From Vibrio penaeicida (GTDB taxonomy: Bacteria > Pseudomonadota > Gammaproteobacteria > Enterobacterales > Vibrionaceae), in NCBI RefSeq assembly GCF_019977755.1, contig NZ_AP025144.1, forward strand, positions 3,100,001 to 3,164,000: a DNA stretch of 64,000 nucleotides, read 5' to 3'. How positions within the stretch are numbered: the first letter of the stretch is position 1; every line of letters starts with the position of its first letter. Under the pieces are notes generated by a model. The model was not told where the DNA came from and searched no databases. It worked only from the letters and a program-made list of their open reading frames with translations. The position numbers and the translations under genes were made by a program. Below are positions 56,569-64,000 of this stretch, piece after piece.

Positions 56569-57638
56569 ATAGCTCAAATGACTGGTACAGAAAGTTTTCA
56601 AACCTGCTCCCCAATGAAGCGCCAATAGACAAGTGTTGGGCTGAGTTCGCATGTTTGGAAATAGACGGTATCATCATTCCAAGTACAGTTAGCCAACCTA
56701 TCGCGAATAACTGCTATGCCGTCTCCCCATTATCGCTCATTTCTGGTTATGCCGAAGACGAGCTTCCAAAGGTGCACAACGCTCTCGCTCGGATGCTATG
56801 TCGCTTTATGATTAAAGCCGTGGTTATACCCTTAAAGCTTGCCAAGTTAGATGAAGTTCAAACACTAAACAACCAATGCTTATCGACCAATATGTACAGT
56901 TCATCTTGGCATACCATATCGCTTCAAAAAATTCGCGATGCTGCATTAAAGCTTGCACCAAAACAAGCCCTATTACTGCGATCACTCAATCCCGTTCAGC
57001 ACCTCAGTATTATTGAGAATGCAAAAACCGACGGTTGGGTACCAATCGCCACTAGGCAAGTTTATCTGCACTGCGATTGGGCTAACTTCAAACTTACACC
57101 CGACGTAAAAAGAGACAAAAAGTTACTTATGGAGGAAGGTTGGAAATTTAGAGCACTTGAATCTAAGCAAGAATGTGAACGGGCTAAAACCCTTTATGAT
57201 GCCCTATATTTAGATAAGTACAGCGAGCACAATATCCAATTTACTGCCCAATACCTGTACCGGATGAGTCAAGAAGATCTCATTCAGCTACGCGGGCTTT
57301 TTTACCAAGGAAGAATGGTTGCAGCGCTTGGGATGGTTATTATAGATGGAGACATGACCTGCCCTATTTTTGGGTACGACACATCGCTTCCCTCTAAATT
57401 AGCCTTGTATCGCCGTATATCCATTTTCACCATAGAATACGCCAAGACACATGGCCTCAACTTCAATATGAGTTCTGGCGCTCCGCGCTTCAAAACGCAT
57501 AGAGGTGCAAAGCCAGAAATTGAATACAGCTACGTTTACACCAAGCATCTAACATGGTTTCAACGCGGTATTTGGCGGTTGCTGTCCGTTTTAACGCAAA
57601 CTTTCTACAAGCCTTTATTGCAAAAATATCGCTTGTAG
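56565..57638 (+). CDS. GNAT/FemAB-fold acyltransferase-like protein
   Basis: The 357 residues show a C-terminal acyltransferase-like region (YDALYLDKYSEHNIQFTAQY, then RGLFYQGRMVAALGMVII and NMSSGAPRFKTHRGAKPE). It is coupled to the ATP-grasp gene by ATGA. It could transfer an acyl or aminoacyl group in the last step. Similarity is at fold level only. Confidence 0.75.
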   Translation: MNSSNDWYRKFSNLLPNEAPIDKCWAEFACLEIDGIIIPSTVSQPIANNCYAVSPLSLISGYAEDELPKVHNALARMLCRFMIKAVVIPLKLAKLDEVQTLNNQCLSTNMYSSSWHTISLQKIRDAALKLAPKQALLLRSLNPVQHLSIIENAKTDGWVPIATRQVYLHCDWANFKLTPDVKRDKKLLMEEGWKFRALESKQECERAKTLYDALYLDKYSEHNIQFTAQYLYRMSQEDLIQLRGLFYQGRMVAALGMVIIDGDMTCPIFGYDTSLPSKLALYRRISIFTIEYAKTHGLNFNMSSGAPRFKTHRGAKPEIEYSYVYTKHLTWFQRGIWRLLSVLTQTFYKPLLQKYRL

Positions 57639-57784
57639 CTAGCGTAACCGGCATTAAAAAGACAACGCCATTTATCCAACTTGTGAGTCAACCCCCTATT
57701 CACTTTTAACCCTTCCGATTTATATTGGTGAATGCACTAAATTCGTCAGTTAACGTGCGCATTGATCTCTTTATAGGAGTCACC

Positions 57785-58594
57785 ATGTTCAAACCAGCTA
57801 CACCCATCGTGCTCACCATTGCCGGTTCAGACAGCAGTGGGGGTGCAGGGATTCAAGCCGACATCAAAACCATCTCGGTAACGGGAAGCTATGCGTGTTC
57901 AGTGGTCACTGCGCTGACGGCACAAAATACACATGGTGTGGCAAGTGTGCATTCTGTGCCTGCTGAATTTGTTGCGCAGCAGTTGGATGCCGTTTTTTCC
58001 GACCTAAACATCGTTGCGATAAAAGTGGGGATGCTCTGTAACGAAGACATCATTTATGCTGTTGCTGACCAACTTAGAGCGTACAACCCTAAATTTCTCG
58101 TCGTTGATCCTGTCATGGTCGCCACCAGTGGCGATACGTTATTGGAAAGCAAAGCGGTTGATGCACTTAAGAAAGAACTGTTCCCATTAGCCACCTTGAT
58201 TACCCCAAACCTTCCTGAAGCCATGGTCTTAACGAATACCAAACTCCCTTCAAATGAAGACGAAATGCTGACCTTAGCCGATGCTTTAAAACTATCTGGT
58301 GCGCGTAATGCGTTATTGAAAGGAGGTCACTTAAAAGAGGATGAAAGCAGCACAGATTTATTGATAACGCCCGAAAGAGTGTTTCGATACAGTGCTAAAC
58401 GCCATTCAACTAACAATACGCACGGTACTGGCTGCACATTATCATCGGCTATCGCATCTTATCTAGCACAAGGGCATGCCTTGGAAAGAGCCGTTAGTAT
58501 GGCAAAACATTACATTACAAAAGCCATCGCTCATTCCGATGAATTAGAAGTAGGCACAGGTTCGGGTCCCGTTCATCACTTCTATACCGATTAG
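57785..58594 (+). CDS. thiD: Hydroxymethylpyrimidine/phosphomethylpyrimidine kinase
   Basis: Phosphorylates HMP and HMP-P in thiamine synthesis or salvage. The 269 residues show the ribokinase-like motifs [16 protein letters not shown] (about 15-30) and [15 protein letters not shown] (about 213-227). ATG 57785 follows AGGAG at ideal distance; the longer frame from 57725 lacks it. Confidence 0.95.
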   Translation: MFKPATPIVLTIAGSDSSGGAGIQADIKTISVTGSYACSVVTALTAQNTHGVASVHSVPAEFVAQQLDAVFSDLNIVAIKVGMLCNEDIIYAVADQLRAYNPKFLVVDPVMVATSGDTLLESKAVDALKKELFPLATLITPNLPEAMVLTNTKLPSNEDEMLTLADALKLSGARNALLKGGHLKEDESSTDLLITPERVFRYSAKRHSTNNTHGTGCTLSSAIASYLAQGHALERAVSMAKHYITKAIAHSDELEVGTGSGPVHHFYTD

Positions 58595-58678
58595 AAATAC
58601 CGATTAGAGTTCAAATCAACCTTCCCAGATTGAATCCGTATGAAAATAGCTTCAACAGAGCAATACGCATTAAACGAA

Positions 58679-58704
58679 AAAGCCCGCTAGGACAGCGGGC
58701 AATT
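58679..58704 (-). terminator. Terminator of the KdgM-family porin gene
   Basis: AGCCCGCT and AGCGGGC around a short loop; on the minus strand it runs into TTTTTCG. Confidence 0.8.
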
Positions 58705-58730
58705 TCGGACTTAGAAAAGGTTACGGATAA

Positions 58731-59378
58731 TTAGAAGCCGTAAGACGCACCAAATACGAATGCGTTGTTGGCGTTGTCGCCTTGATTGCGGAACTCAAAG
58801 TAAGGTTGTACACCTTTACGAGTCCATGTCGCACGAAGCTCGTGATCCATTGAGTTGTCTGCACCTTCTGCAGAGTTAACCACGTATACGTTGTTGTAAG
58901 ACAATGCAACATCTTCATTCAACGTGTAACCAATACGGTTGTCGAAACGTGTTTGATTGTCGCCATCTTTTACTGAGTGGTAACGAGTACGGTTGCTCAA
59001 AGAAAGACCGTTATCGAAGTTGTAGCCAATCTTGACGAGTGGGCGATACTGAACTGTTTCGCCATTGTTGAGCAAGTGATGGTAACCCGCTGCAACCCAA
59101 AGATTGTCGTTGATGCTAAACATCTGCTCTGCACCAAGTGTGATGTAAGGTGTTGGAGCAGCATCGCCAGTTAACTTACCTACTGGGATACCATCGTACT
59201 CAACCAAAAGGGTGGTACCAGAATCGAACGTGTGACCTGCTTCTAGAGTAGAAGTCGCTTTTGAACCATGGATATCATCGCTGTGGAATTGAGCGTTACC
59301 CGTTACGTAAGAAGAACCTGCGAAAGCGCTGGTAGACATGACCGCTGCTAGAGCCGAAAGAGTGAATACTTTTTTCAT
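58731..59378 (-). CDS. KdgM-family small outer-membrane porin
   Basis: The 215 residues have a signal peptide (MKKVFTLSALAAVMSTSAFA), alternating beta-strand pattern and a C-terminal aromatic (FGASYGF) typical of outer-membrane barrels. The pattern matches oligogalacturonate-specific porins (KdgM), 12-stranded channels for acidic oligosaccharides. The actual substrate is not known; no sugar catabolism genes are nearby. Confidence 0.85.
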   Translation of the reverse strand: MKKVFTLSALAAVMSTSAFAGSSYVTGNAQFHSDDIHGSKATSTLEAGHTFDSGTTLLVEYDGIPVGKLTGDAAPTPYITLGAEQMFSINDNLWVAAGYHHLLNNGETVQYRPLVKIGYNFDNGLSLSNRTRYHSVKDGDNQTRFDNRIGYTLNEDVALSYNNVYVVNSAEGADNSMDHELRATWTRKGVQPYFEFRNQGDNANNAFVFGASYGF

Positions 59379-59940
59379 TTTAATTACCTATCTTTGTTAA
59401 TCTGCACTGAATCCGTTTTGGTCGAAGAATACGCAATCCAGTTGAATTCTTTTTAGTGCCTCCCTGGCTCGATTCAAATCATTACAGATATTTTTCGGAG
59501 CGCAAAACAAAACCAATTAAATAGTGATCACCATCAAAATCAAAGATTATAAAAACCTAAAAAACATTATTATTCAGCATGTTAAACACTATAAATAAAA
59601 AGTTATTAAGTTCACTTATAACATGCATTTCGCGTCACATCACATTCCATACGGCATAGCAGCAACCAATACTGATCCTGGTCACATAAGCACAAGGAAC
59701 ACATCAACAGAATCAGGTATTTTTAGGTAATAAAAAAGATCTAGATCACATAATATCACTCACCAATGAAAGCGAAATTTAGAGTTACGCAGAGAAAGAG
59801 AATGGAAAACAACACAGGTAAATCGCTGTTTTCTTACATTTTGAAACTTGGTGTGAACAATAAAATTTAGGGTAAAACTTCATTGTCGCCTATCGCTCTC
59901 TAACTGGTGTAGATTCACTTGATTGACTCCGCTTAATTAA
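59379..59940. other. AT-rich spacer between the KdgM porin gene and the OMP remnant
   Basis: 562 bases with no gene. A CRP-like site (AAAGA-TCTAGA-TCACA, 59735-59750) is the only regulatory match noticed; it is 357 bp from the porin start. Part of the sequence probably derives from the lost 5' end and promoter of the following pseudogene. Confidence 0.5.
59735..59750. promoter_or_regulatory. CRP-like site
   Basis: Core GATCTAGATCACA matches the ideal CRP palindrome on one side and centre; the left outer half differs (AAA for TGT). Distance to genes on either side is large. Confidence 0.35.
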
Positions 59941-60270
59941 ATATTCGTCACTGGAATTCAAGCATCTTCAGAGATTAGCGTTTCAGCAATCAACTTCAAC
60001 CTTAAACCAAAATTATACTTAGGTAACCTTTATCTCGCAGCACCAGTGGGGGCAGCGTATGTAAGCGCAAATGGTAAGGTAGAAGTATCAACAAAAATTC
60101 TTGGCAAGACGTATAAAGTATCGCAAAAACCTTTTTCTGACGGCTTCGGTCTTACCTTGGGTGCTGAAATTGGTTACGACATCATGGAACAGTTTACGAT
60201 TAAAGCTGGGGCTAAAAAAGTTGTTGCTGAGTCCACTTCTCTATATGCGGGTATCGGCTACAAATTCTAA
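59941..60270 (+). pseudogene. 5'-truncated outer-membrane beta-barrel protein
   Basis: An open frame from just after TAA 59938 to TAA 60270 encodes the last strands of an OmpA/OmpW-like barrel (NFNLKPKLYLGNLYLAAPVG, then TLGAEIGYDIMEQFTIKAG), ending in GYKF with a C-terminal Phe. No signal peptide or proper start lies upstream, so the N-terminal half is lost. A hairpin terminator follows at 60316-60346. Confidence 0.65.
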
Positions 60271-60315
60271 ACAATCCCTAATTTAGTGACAGCGCTTCTG
60301 TCATTTCTCCCCCCA

Positions 60316-60346
60316 TTGGAATACGATATCCGGTGGGGTTTTACTA
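60316..60346 (+). terminator. Terminator after the OMP remnant
   Basis: CCCCATTGG and CCGGTGGGG (with two G-T pairs) followed by TTTTACT. Confidence 0.65.
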
Positions 60347-60459
60347 TGGGGCACAACAAAACTTCATAAGATACATACTCATAGTAAAGACGAGCATATA
60401 CCGAAACACGCCATCCCCCACTTTCTGTATAAATCGATAATCAACGTCAGGAACTTTCT

Positions 60460-61332
60460 ATGTCTTTGTCTTCTGCATTGCGTATTGCATTGGCTTTGCT
60501 TCTTGTTTTCCCGTTAACTTCAATAGCTCAAGAGCCGCTCTACTGGAAAGCACAAAAAGGTCAGCAAACTCTGTTAATACTGGGTTCTATCCATGTTGGC
60601 GACAAAAGCATGTATCCGCTGCCTAAGATGGTGAATCGCTTTTTAAGTGACAGCAAAGCTTTGATTGTTGAAATTGATTTAAGCCACCCTCCAGAATCAC
60701 TCAGTTTCCCGACGTCTGAACTTTCGACCAGCGACATTCTGAGTAAAGAACAATCGTCAAAACTCACTGCTATCGCCAAAGAACTTGGCTTACCCGATTC
60801 TCGATTGCAGAATTCCCCACCTTGGCTGGCCGCTTTAACCCTTCAAATGGCTAATTTCCAACGCTTAGGTTACGCCGCAAATGATGGGGTTGATCATGTT
60901 CTGACCAACCAAGCGTTAGAATACAATGTTCCTGTTAAAGCACTAGAAACGGCAAATCAGCAACTTGGATTTCTCAACGCACTCCCTCGTAACGGATCAC
61001 AGTTGCTCGTAGAAACATTACTGCATTGGGATAAGTATAACGACGAATTCCATTGTCAAATATCAGCTTGGAAGTCGGGGGATAAAAGTAAGCTCCTTCA
61101 ACTGCTTGAAGAAGGGGATTTTGAAGAAGATGCATTGGAAACCTTGCTGTATCAACGCAACCGAGACTGGGTTGAAAAGTTGAATACTCCAGAATGGCTG
61201 AAGGTGGCAGGTAACTATACAGTGGTGGTGGGTACATTACATTTACTTGGGAAGCACAACGTACTTGAGCTCCTTGAGCAGAAAGGGTGGAAAGTGCATC
61301 AGCTTTCCAACTCATCAAAAGTAGAGTGCTAG
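60460..61332 (+). CDS. TraB/GumN family protein
   Basis: The 290 residues have a signal peptide (MSLSSALRIALALLLVFPLTSIA) and TraB/GumN motifs LLILGSIHVGDKSMYPL (GxxH, about 41-46) and VVVGTLHLLGKHNV (second GxLH, about 258-265), which resemble Tiki-type metalloprotease-like sites. Probably periplasmic or outer-membrane associated. The precise role in bacteria is not established. Confidence 0.88.
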   Translation: MSLSSALRIALALLLVFPLTSIAQEPLYWKAQKGQQTLLILGSIHVGDKSMYPLPKMVNRFLSDSKALIVEIDLSHPPESLSFPTSELSTSDILSKEQSSKLTAIAKELGLPDSRLQNSPPWLAALTLQMANFQRLGYAANDGVDHVLTNQALEYNVPVKALETANQQLGFLNALPRNGSQLLVETLLHWDKYNDEFHCQISAWKSGDKSKLLQLLEEGDFEEDALETLLYQRNRDWVEKLNTPEWLKVAGNYTVVVGTLHLLGKHNVLELLEQKGWKVHQLSNSSKVEC

Positions 61333-61410
61333 CGGAGAAAAGTGACTGCTTCACCAGAGCTTCGCGGAAACTCTATAACAAACGTGTAAAAACGTGTAGC
61401 GCATAAATAA

Positions 61411-61437
61411 ACAAAGGAAGACATTGTCTTCCTTTGT
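61411..61437. terminator. Bidirectional terminator between the TraB/GumN gene and rluF
   Basis: ACAAAGGAAGAC-ATT-GTCTTCCTTTGT is a perfect 12-bp stem; the minus-strand tail is TTATTTAT. Confidence 0.8.
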
Positions 61438-61488
61438 TGTATAAGAATCGGAATCGGTTACCCTAACTCATTCTAAATTCAGGTTAAC

Positions 61489-62541
61489 TTAGCCCAGAGT
61501 TTTTCCACTCGGTTTTCTGACTTTAAATGGACGGCTTTTACCACCAGCGTTGGATTCTGGTCTTCGGTTCTTCTGACTATGATTGCCGCTATTGCTGCCG
61601 CCTTTATTATTCCCGCTCTTACTAACAGTACCGTTGTTATGCCTAGCGGTGCTTCCTTCTCCACCTTTACTTGGTCGGCGATTAAAGTCGGTACCTTTGC
61701 CTTTAAAGGTCTTGAACTTTTTAGGTTCTGCTTGTTCTTTTTGGCGGTGATCGAACAGCTTCGCATCCGTCGCTTTCTCTATCTTTTTACCGCTACTATC
61801 TGCGCGAGACGCTTCTTCTGTTCCAACCGATGATTCACACAATCGATGAATGTCTGCTACTTCTTCGTCGGTTAAGTAACGCCACTTACCATTAGGGATG
61901 CCATCAAGCGAAATGTTCATAATTCGAACACGGCGTAGTTTAAATACTTCAAAGCCCAACGCTTCACACATACGTCGAATTTGGCGGTTAAGCCCTTGAG
62001 TTAGAACAATTCTAAAGGAGAATTTTGTTTCCTTAGAGATTTTGCAAGGAAGCGTAACTGTATCTAAAATTTCAACACCACTACCCATTTTGTCGAGAAA
62101 CTCTTGAGTGATCGGTTTGTCCACTCGTACAACGTATTCTTTCTCGTGGGAATTTCCTGCACGTAAAATCTTATTAACAATATCGCCATCGTTGGTTAGG
62201 AAAATCAGTCCATCGGAAGGTTTGTCTAAACGACCAATTGGGAATATGCGTTTTCTATGACCAACAAAGTCAACAATGTTGCCTTCAACGTGACGTTCTG
62301 TTGTGCAGGTGATCCCCGTGGGTTTGTTAAGTGCAATGTAGATTGGCTTTTCTTTTTGCCTTAAAGGATTTCCGTCGATCAGCACGTCGTCTGTTGGCAA
62401 TACCTTCACACCCATTTCAGGCAGATCACCATTAATGGTCACTCTACCCTGCTCGATTAATTTGTCGGCTTCACGGCGCGAGCAATACCCAGTTTCACTA
62501 ATGAATTTGTTTAGCCTTTTGGCTTCAGATGTCTGAGACAT
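61489..62541 (-). CDS. rluF: 23S rRNA pseudouridine(2604) synthase RluF
   Basis: Converts U2604 (and U2605) of 23S rRNA to pseudouridine. The 350 residues have an N-terminal S4 domain ([20 protein letters not shown]), the catalytic motif [16 protein letters not shown] (catalytic Asp, about 100-115) and the RluF-type [17 protein letters not shown]. The C-terminal 110 residues are a basic, Gly/Asn/Lys-rich disordered tail longer than the E. coli tail, ending RKPSGKTLG. Confidence 0.95.
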   Translation of the reverse strand: MSQTSEAKRLNKFISETGYCSRREADKLIEQGRVTINGDLPEMGVKVLPTDDVLIDGNPLRQKEKPIYIALNKPTGITCTTERHVEGNIVDFVGHRKRIFPIGRLDKPSDGLIFLTNDGDIVNKILRAGNSHEKEYVVRVDKPITQEFLDKMGSGVEILDTVTLPCKISKETKFSFRIVLTQGLNRQIRRMCEALGFEVFKLRRVRIMNISLDGIPNGKWRYLTDEEVADIHRLCESSVGTEEASRADSSGKKIEKATDAKLFDHRQKEQAEPKKFKTFKGKGTDFNRRPSKGGEGSTARHNNGTVSKSGNNKGGSNSGNHSQKNRRPESNAGGKSRPFKVRKPSGKTLG

Positions 62542-62618
62542 ATTGATATTTTCTCTTTTGTTAACGTTTCACAACGGATGACAATCGGTGTGAACCAGCG
62601 GGATTTCCGCCTTAAAAA

Positions 62619-63200
62619 TTAGCTCATTCTTTTCTGATGACGCTCTCGATTTTCGAGCTTTTTTTCTGCACTTTTTTTCAACATGACATACACAGCACCT
62701 GTTCCGCCATGGAATCGTTGCGCACTATGAAAACACATCACTTCTTGGATTTGGGATAACCAACTCACCACATAACTTTTCATCAATGCCGGAGGGTTAG
62801 AACGCTCGCCTTTACCATGAACAATCACAAGTGTTCTAATATCCAATCGCTGACACTGTTTAAGAAACTTAACCACTTCATCTCGCGCATCTTTCAGCGA
62901 TTTCTTGTGCAAGTCTAGTCGCGCTTGAATCGGGTATTTCCCAAGCCTTAACTTTCGATAAACTCCATCCTGAACACCCGGTTTTTGGTATTCGACCATA
63001 TCATCTGGCTTTAGCATAGGCGCATGTTCTAAAGACAAATATTCGGGGTCATCTTCTGATAGAGACATCGCAGCTTCGCGCTTTGCAAGTTGCACATCGG
63101 TCACTTGGTGTTTTTTCTCGTGAATAGCCGTGTCGTTTTTGATAGGAGTGACATCACTCATCATTTGCTGAAAGAGATCCAGCTCATCATCTTGAGACAT
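62619..63200 (-). CDS. smrA: Smr-domain endonuclease SmrA
   Basis: The 193 residues have an acidic N-terminus and a C-terminal Smr domain (about 95-175) with LDLHKKSLKDARDEVVKFL and the LVIVHGKGERSNPPALMK signature. Stand-alone Smr proteins nick DNA or cleave RNA. Same direction as rluF, 77 bp upstream of it. Confidence 0.9.
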   Translation of the reverse strand: MSQDDELDLFQQMMSDVTPIKNDTAIHEKKHQVTDVQLAKREAAMSLSEDDPEYLSLEHAPMLKPDDMVEYQKPGVQDGVYRKLRLGKYPIQARLDLHKKSLKDARDEVVKFLKQCQRLDIRTLVIVHGKGERSNPPALMKSYVVSWLSQIQEVMCFHSAQRFHGGTGAVYVMLKKSAEKKLENRERHQKRMS

Positions 63201-63336
63201 AAGTTCATCTCGAATGCATCATCAACAGATGAACGGATTATATACCCAAGTGATGGGAATATGGAGTGTTAGAAAAAGAAAAACCGAAGAAAGCAGTCCA
63301 CTCCCTTCGGTGCAATTTAGTTAATTGCTAAGCGAT

Positions 63337-63477
63337 CTAGTGAGGAGATTTGTCATTCAATACTTTATAGACGAAGTAGGTGCCGAAAAACAGCATCAGT
63401 CCAATTGCGCCGAATATAACTATCATTGAAGACAGCCCTATAGCATTACCAAATAGGAGATCTAGCCAAAAGTCCAT
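63337..63477 (-). CDS. DUF3149 family 46-residue membrane protein
   Basis: ATG at 63477 is preceded by a perfect GGAGGAAAC. The frame encodes 46 residues (MDFWLDLLFGNAIGLSSMIV, then IFGAIGLMLFFGTYFVYKVL), with one or two membrane helices; the WLDLLFGNxIGL pattern is DUF3149. An FNR-like site 61 bp upstream suggests oxygen control. Function unknown. Confidence 0.85.
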   Translation of the reverse strand: MDFWLDLLFGNAIGLSSMIVIFGAIGLMLFFGTYFVYKVLNDKSPH

Positions 63478-63537
63478 GTTTCCTCCGTCAGTGCTGAAAG
63501 ACAAGGTTAACGTTAATACTCGATGGATTACTCAGTA

Positions 63538-63551
63538 CTGATCTAGATCAA
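63538..63551 (-). promoter_or_regulatory. FNR-like (or CRP-like) site upstream of the DUF3149 gene
   Basis: CTGAT-CTAG-ATCAA fits the FNR consensus TTGAT-N4-ATCAA with one mismatch. Its centre is about 68 bp upstream of the DUF3149 start codon. Confidence 0.55.
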
Positions 63552-63736
63552 CAGTAATACCGACGTGACGACTTTGTTTCTTTTGATGTGTTTTTAATCA
63601 CATTTAATTACTAATCGCTCACCATCTAACCACACCGTCAATAAGTTAAAAATTATTGATAAAAGTGCTTGCGTCTGTCGTCAGAAACCGTATTATACGC
63701 ATCCATCTTGAGGCAAAGCCTTGAGATATAAAGAAT

Positions 63737-63813
<77 letters not shown>

Positions 63814-63818
63814 CATTT

Positions 63819-63846
63819 TAAAACCTCGTCTTCGGACGAGGTTTTT
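63819..63846 (+). terminator. tRNA-Pro terminator
   Basis: AAAACCTCGTC-TTCG-GACGAGGTTTT with TTTTCG tail. Confidence 0.9.
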
Positions 63847-63885
63847 TCGTTTTAGCGACCTATATATCTGCGTCGCATGTGGATC

Positions 63886-64000
63886 GGGGTCTGGAAGCCC
63901 AGCCGCGTCGAATCCTCTTTCACCAAACACATTTTAAAGTGTCCTCTTCGGTCGTGGTTTATCTTTTTGGCGATCTATTTGTCTGCGTCAAACACCGTAA
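63886..64000 (+). repeat. Degenerate duplicate of the tRNA-Pro 3' part, terminator and flank
   Basis: A decayed copy of 63770-63890 with a 116-bp offset: GTCGAATCCTCTTTCACCA for the T-arm and acceptor, CACATTTTAAA at 63928 (63812 in the intact copy), a mutated terminator stem, and GCGATCTATTTGTCTGCGTC for GCGACCTATATATCTGCGTC. It cannot form a tRNA. Confidence 0.75.

Overview
The window looks like a stretch of a Vibrio-type gammaproteobacterial chromosome. This rests on the conserved run grpE-nadK-recN-bamE-rnfH/ratA-smpB-ssrA, a tmRNA with the tag ANDENYALAA, the neighbours purL-mltF-tadA, a divergent minor-pilin cluster beside grpE, and many short well-spaced genes with Vibrio-like products. 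Species cannot be fixed from sequence reading alone.

Positions 1-24342 are mostly core genome: pepD, a DUF3622 protein, purL with a PurR-type operator, mltF, a possible 45-residue basic protein, tadA, a LysR regulator facing the glutathione-dependent formaldehyde detoxification pair frmA-fghA, an AbgT-family transporter, a minor type IV pilin operon (fimT, pilW, pilX-like, pilV) with a divergent PilE-like pilin, then grpE (with a sigma-32 promoter inside the nadK leader), nadK, recN (two LexA boxes), bamE, rnfH-ratA, smpB and the tmRNA gene ssrA.

Positions 24343-32700 are accessory DNA inserted at ssrA. A 2.1-kb segment bounded by two copies of a 25-bp repeat of the ssrA 3' end holds a hipBA toxin-antitoxin locus. 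It has four TATCC-N8-GGATA HipB operators at an exact 28-bp period, a 268-bp MITE-like element inserted 2 bp after the last operator, an intact hipB and a frameshifted hipA. Beyond it lies a decayed type I restriction locus: intact hsdM, hsdS and the first part of hsdR missing, an imperfect palindromic repeat exactly at the deletion junction, and a nonsense-truncated downstream gene. A SWIM-domain protein follows, whose stop codon comes from a 53-bp remnant of the same MITE.

Positions 32700-50000 hold a large lipoprotein with Ig-like (Big-1) repeats, a lipoate-ligase-like protein, a seven-gene yjfIJKLMC-type operon (DUF2170, PspA/IM30, K+ channel, DUF2491, DUF350, DUF1190 lipoprotein, glutathionylspermidine-synthase-like ATP-grasp), and an orphan type VI secretion cargo module (PAAR, DUF4123 chaperone, 1254-residue LysM protein, two exported Sel1-repeat proteins as likely immunity proteins).

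Positions 50300-57640 hold a membrane protein of unknown function and a tightly overlapping six-gene biosynthetic operon (KASIII-like synthase, NAD-dependent reductase/epimerase, metallo-beta-lactamase-fold hydrolase, PaaK/F390-synthetase-like adenylating enzyme, ATP-grasp ligase, GNAT-like acyltransferase), probably for an unknown acyl-derived small molecule. The window ends with thiD, a KdgM-family porin, a 5'-truncated outer-membrane protein remnant, a TraB/GumN protein, rluF, smrA, a 46-residue DUF3149 membrane protein with an FNR-like site, and tRNA-Pro(UGG) followed by a degenerate duplicate of its 3' end and terminator.

The strongest candidates for something undescribed are the LysM/Sel1 T6SS module and the KASIII-ATP-grasp-GNAT cluster. 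The hipBA locus is the most detailed evolutionary story.
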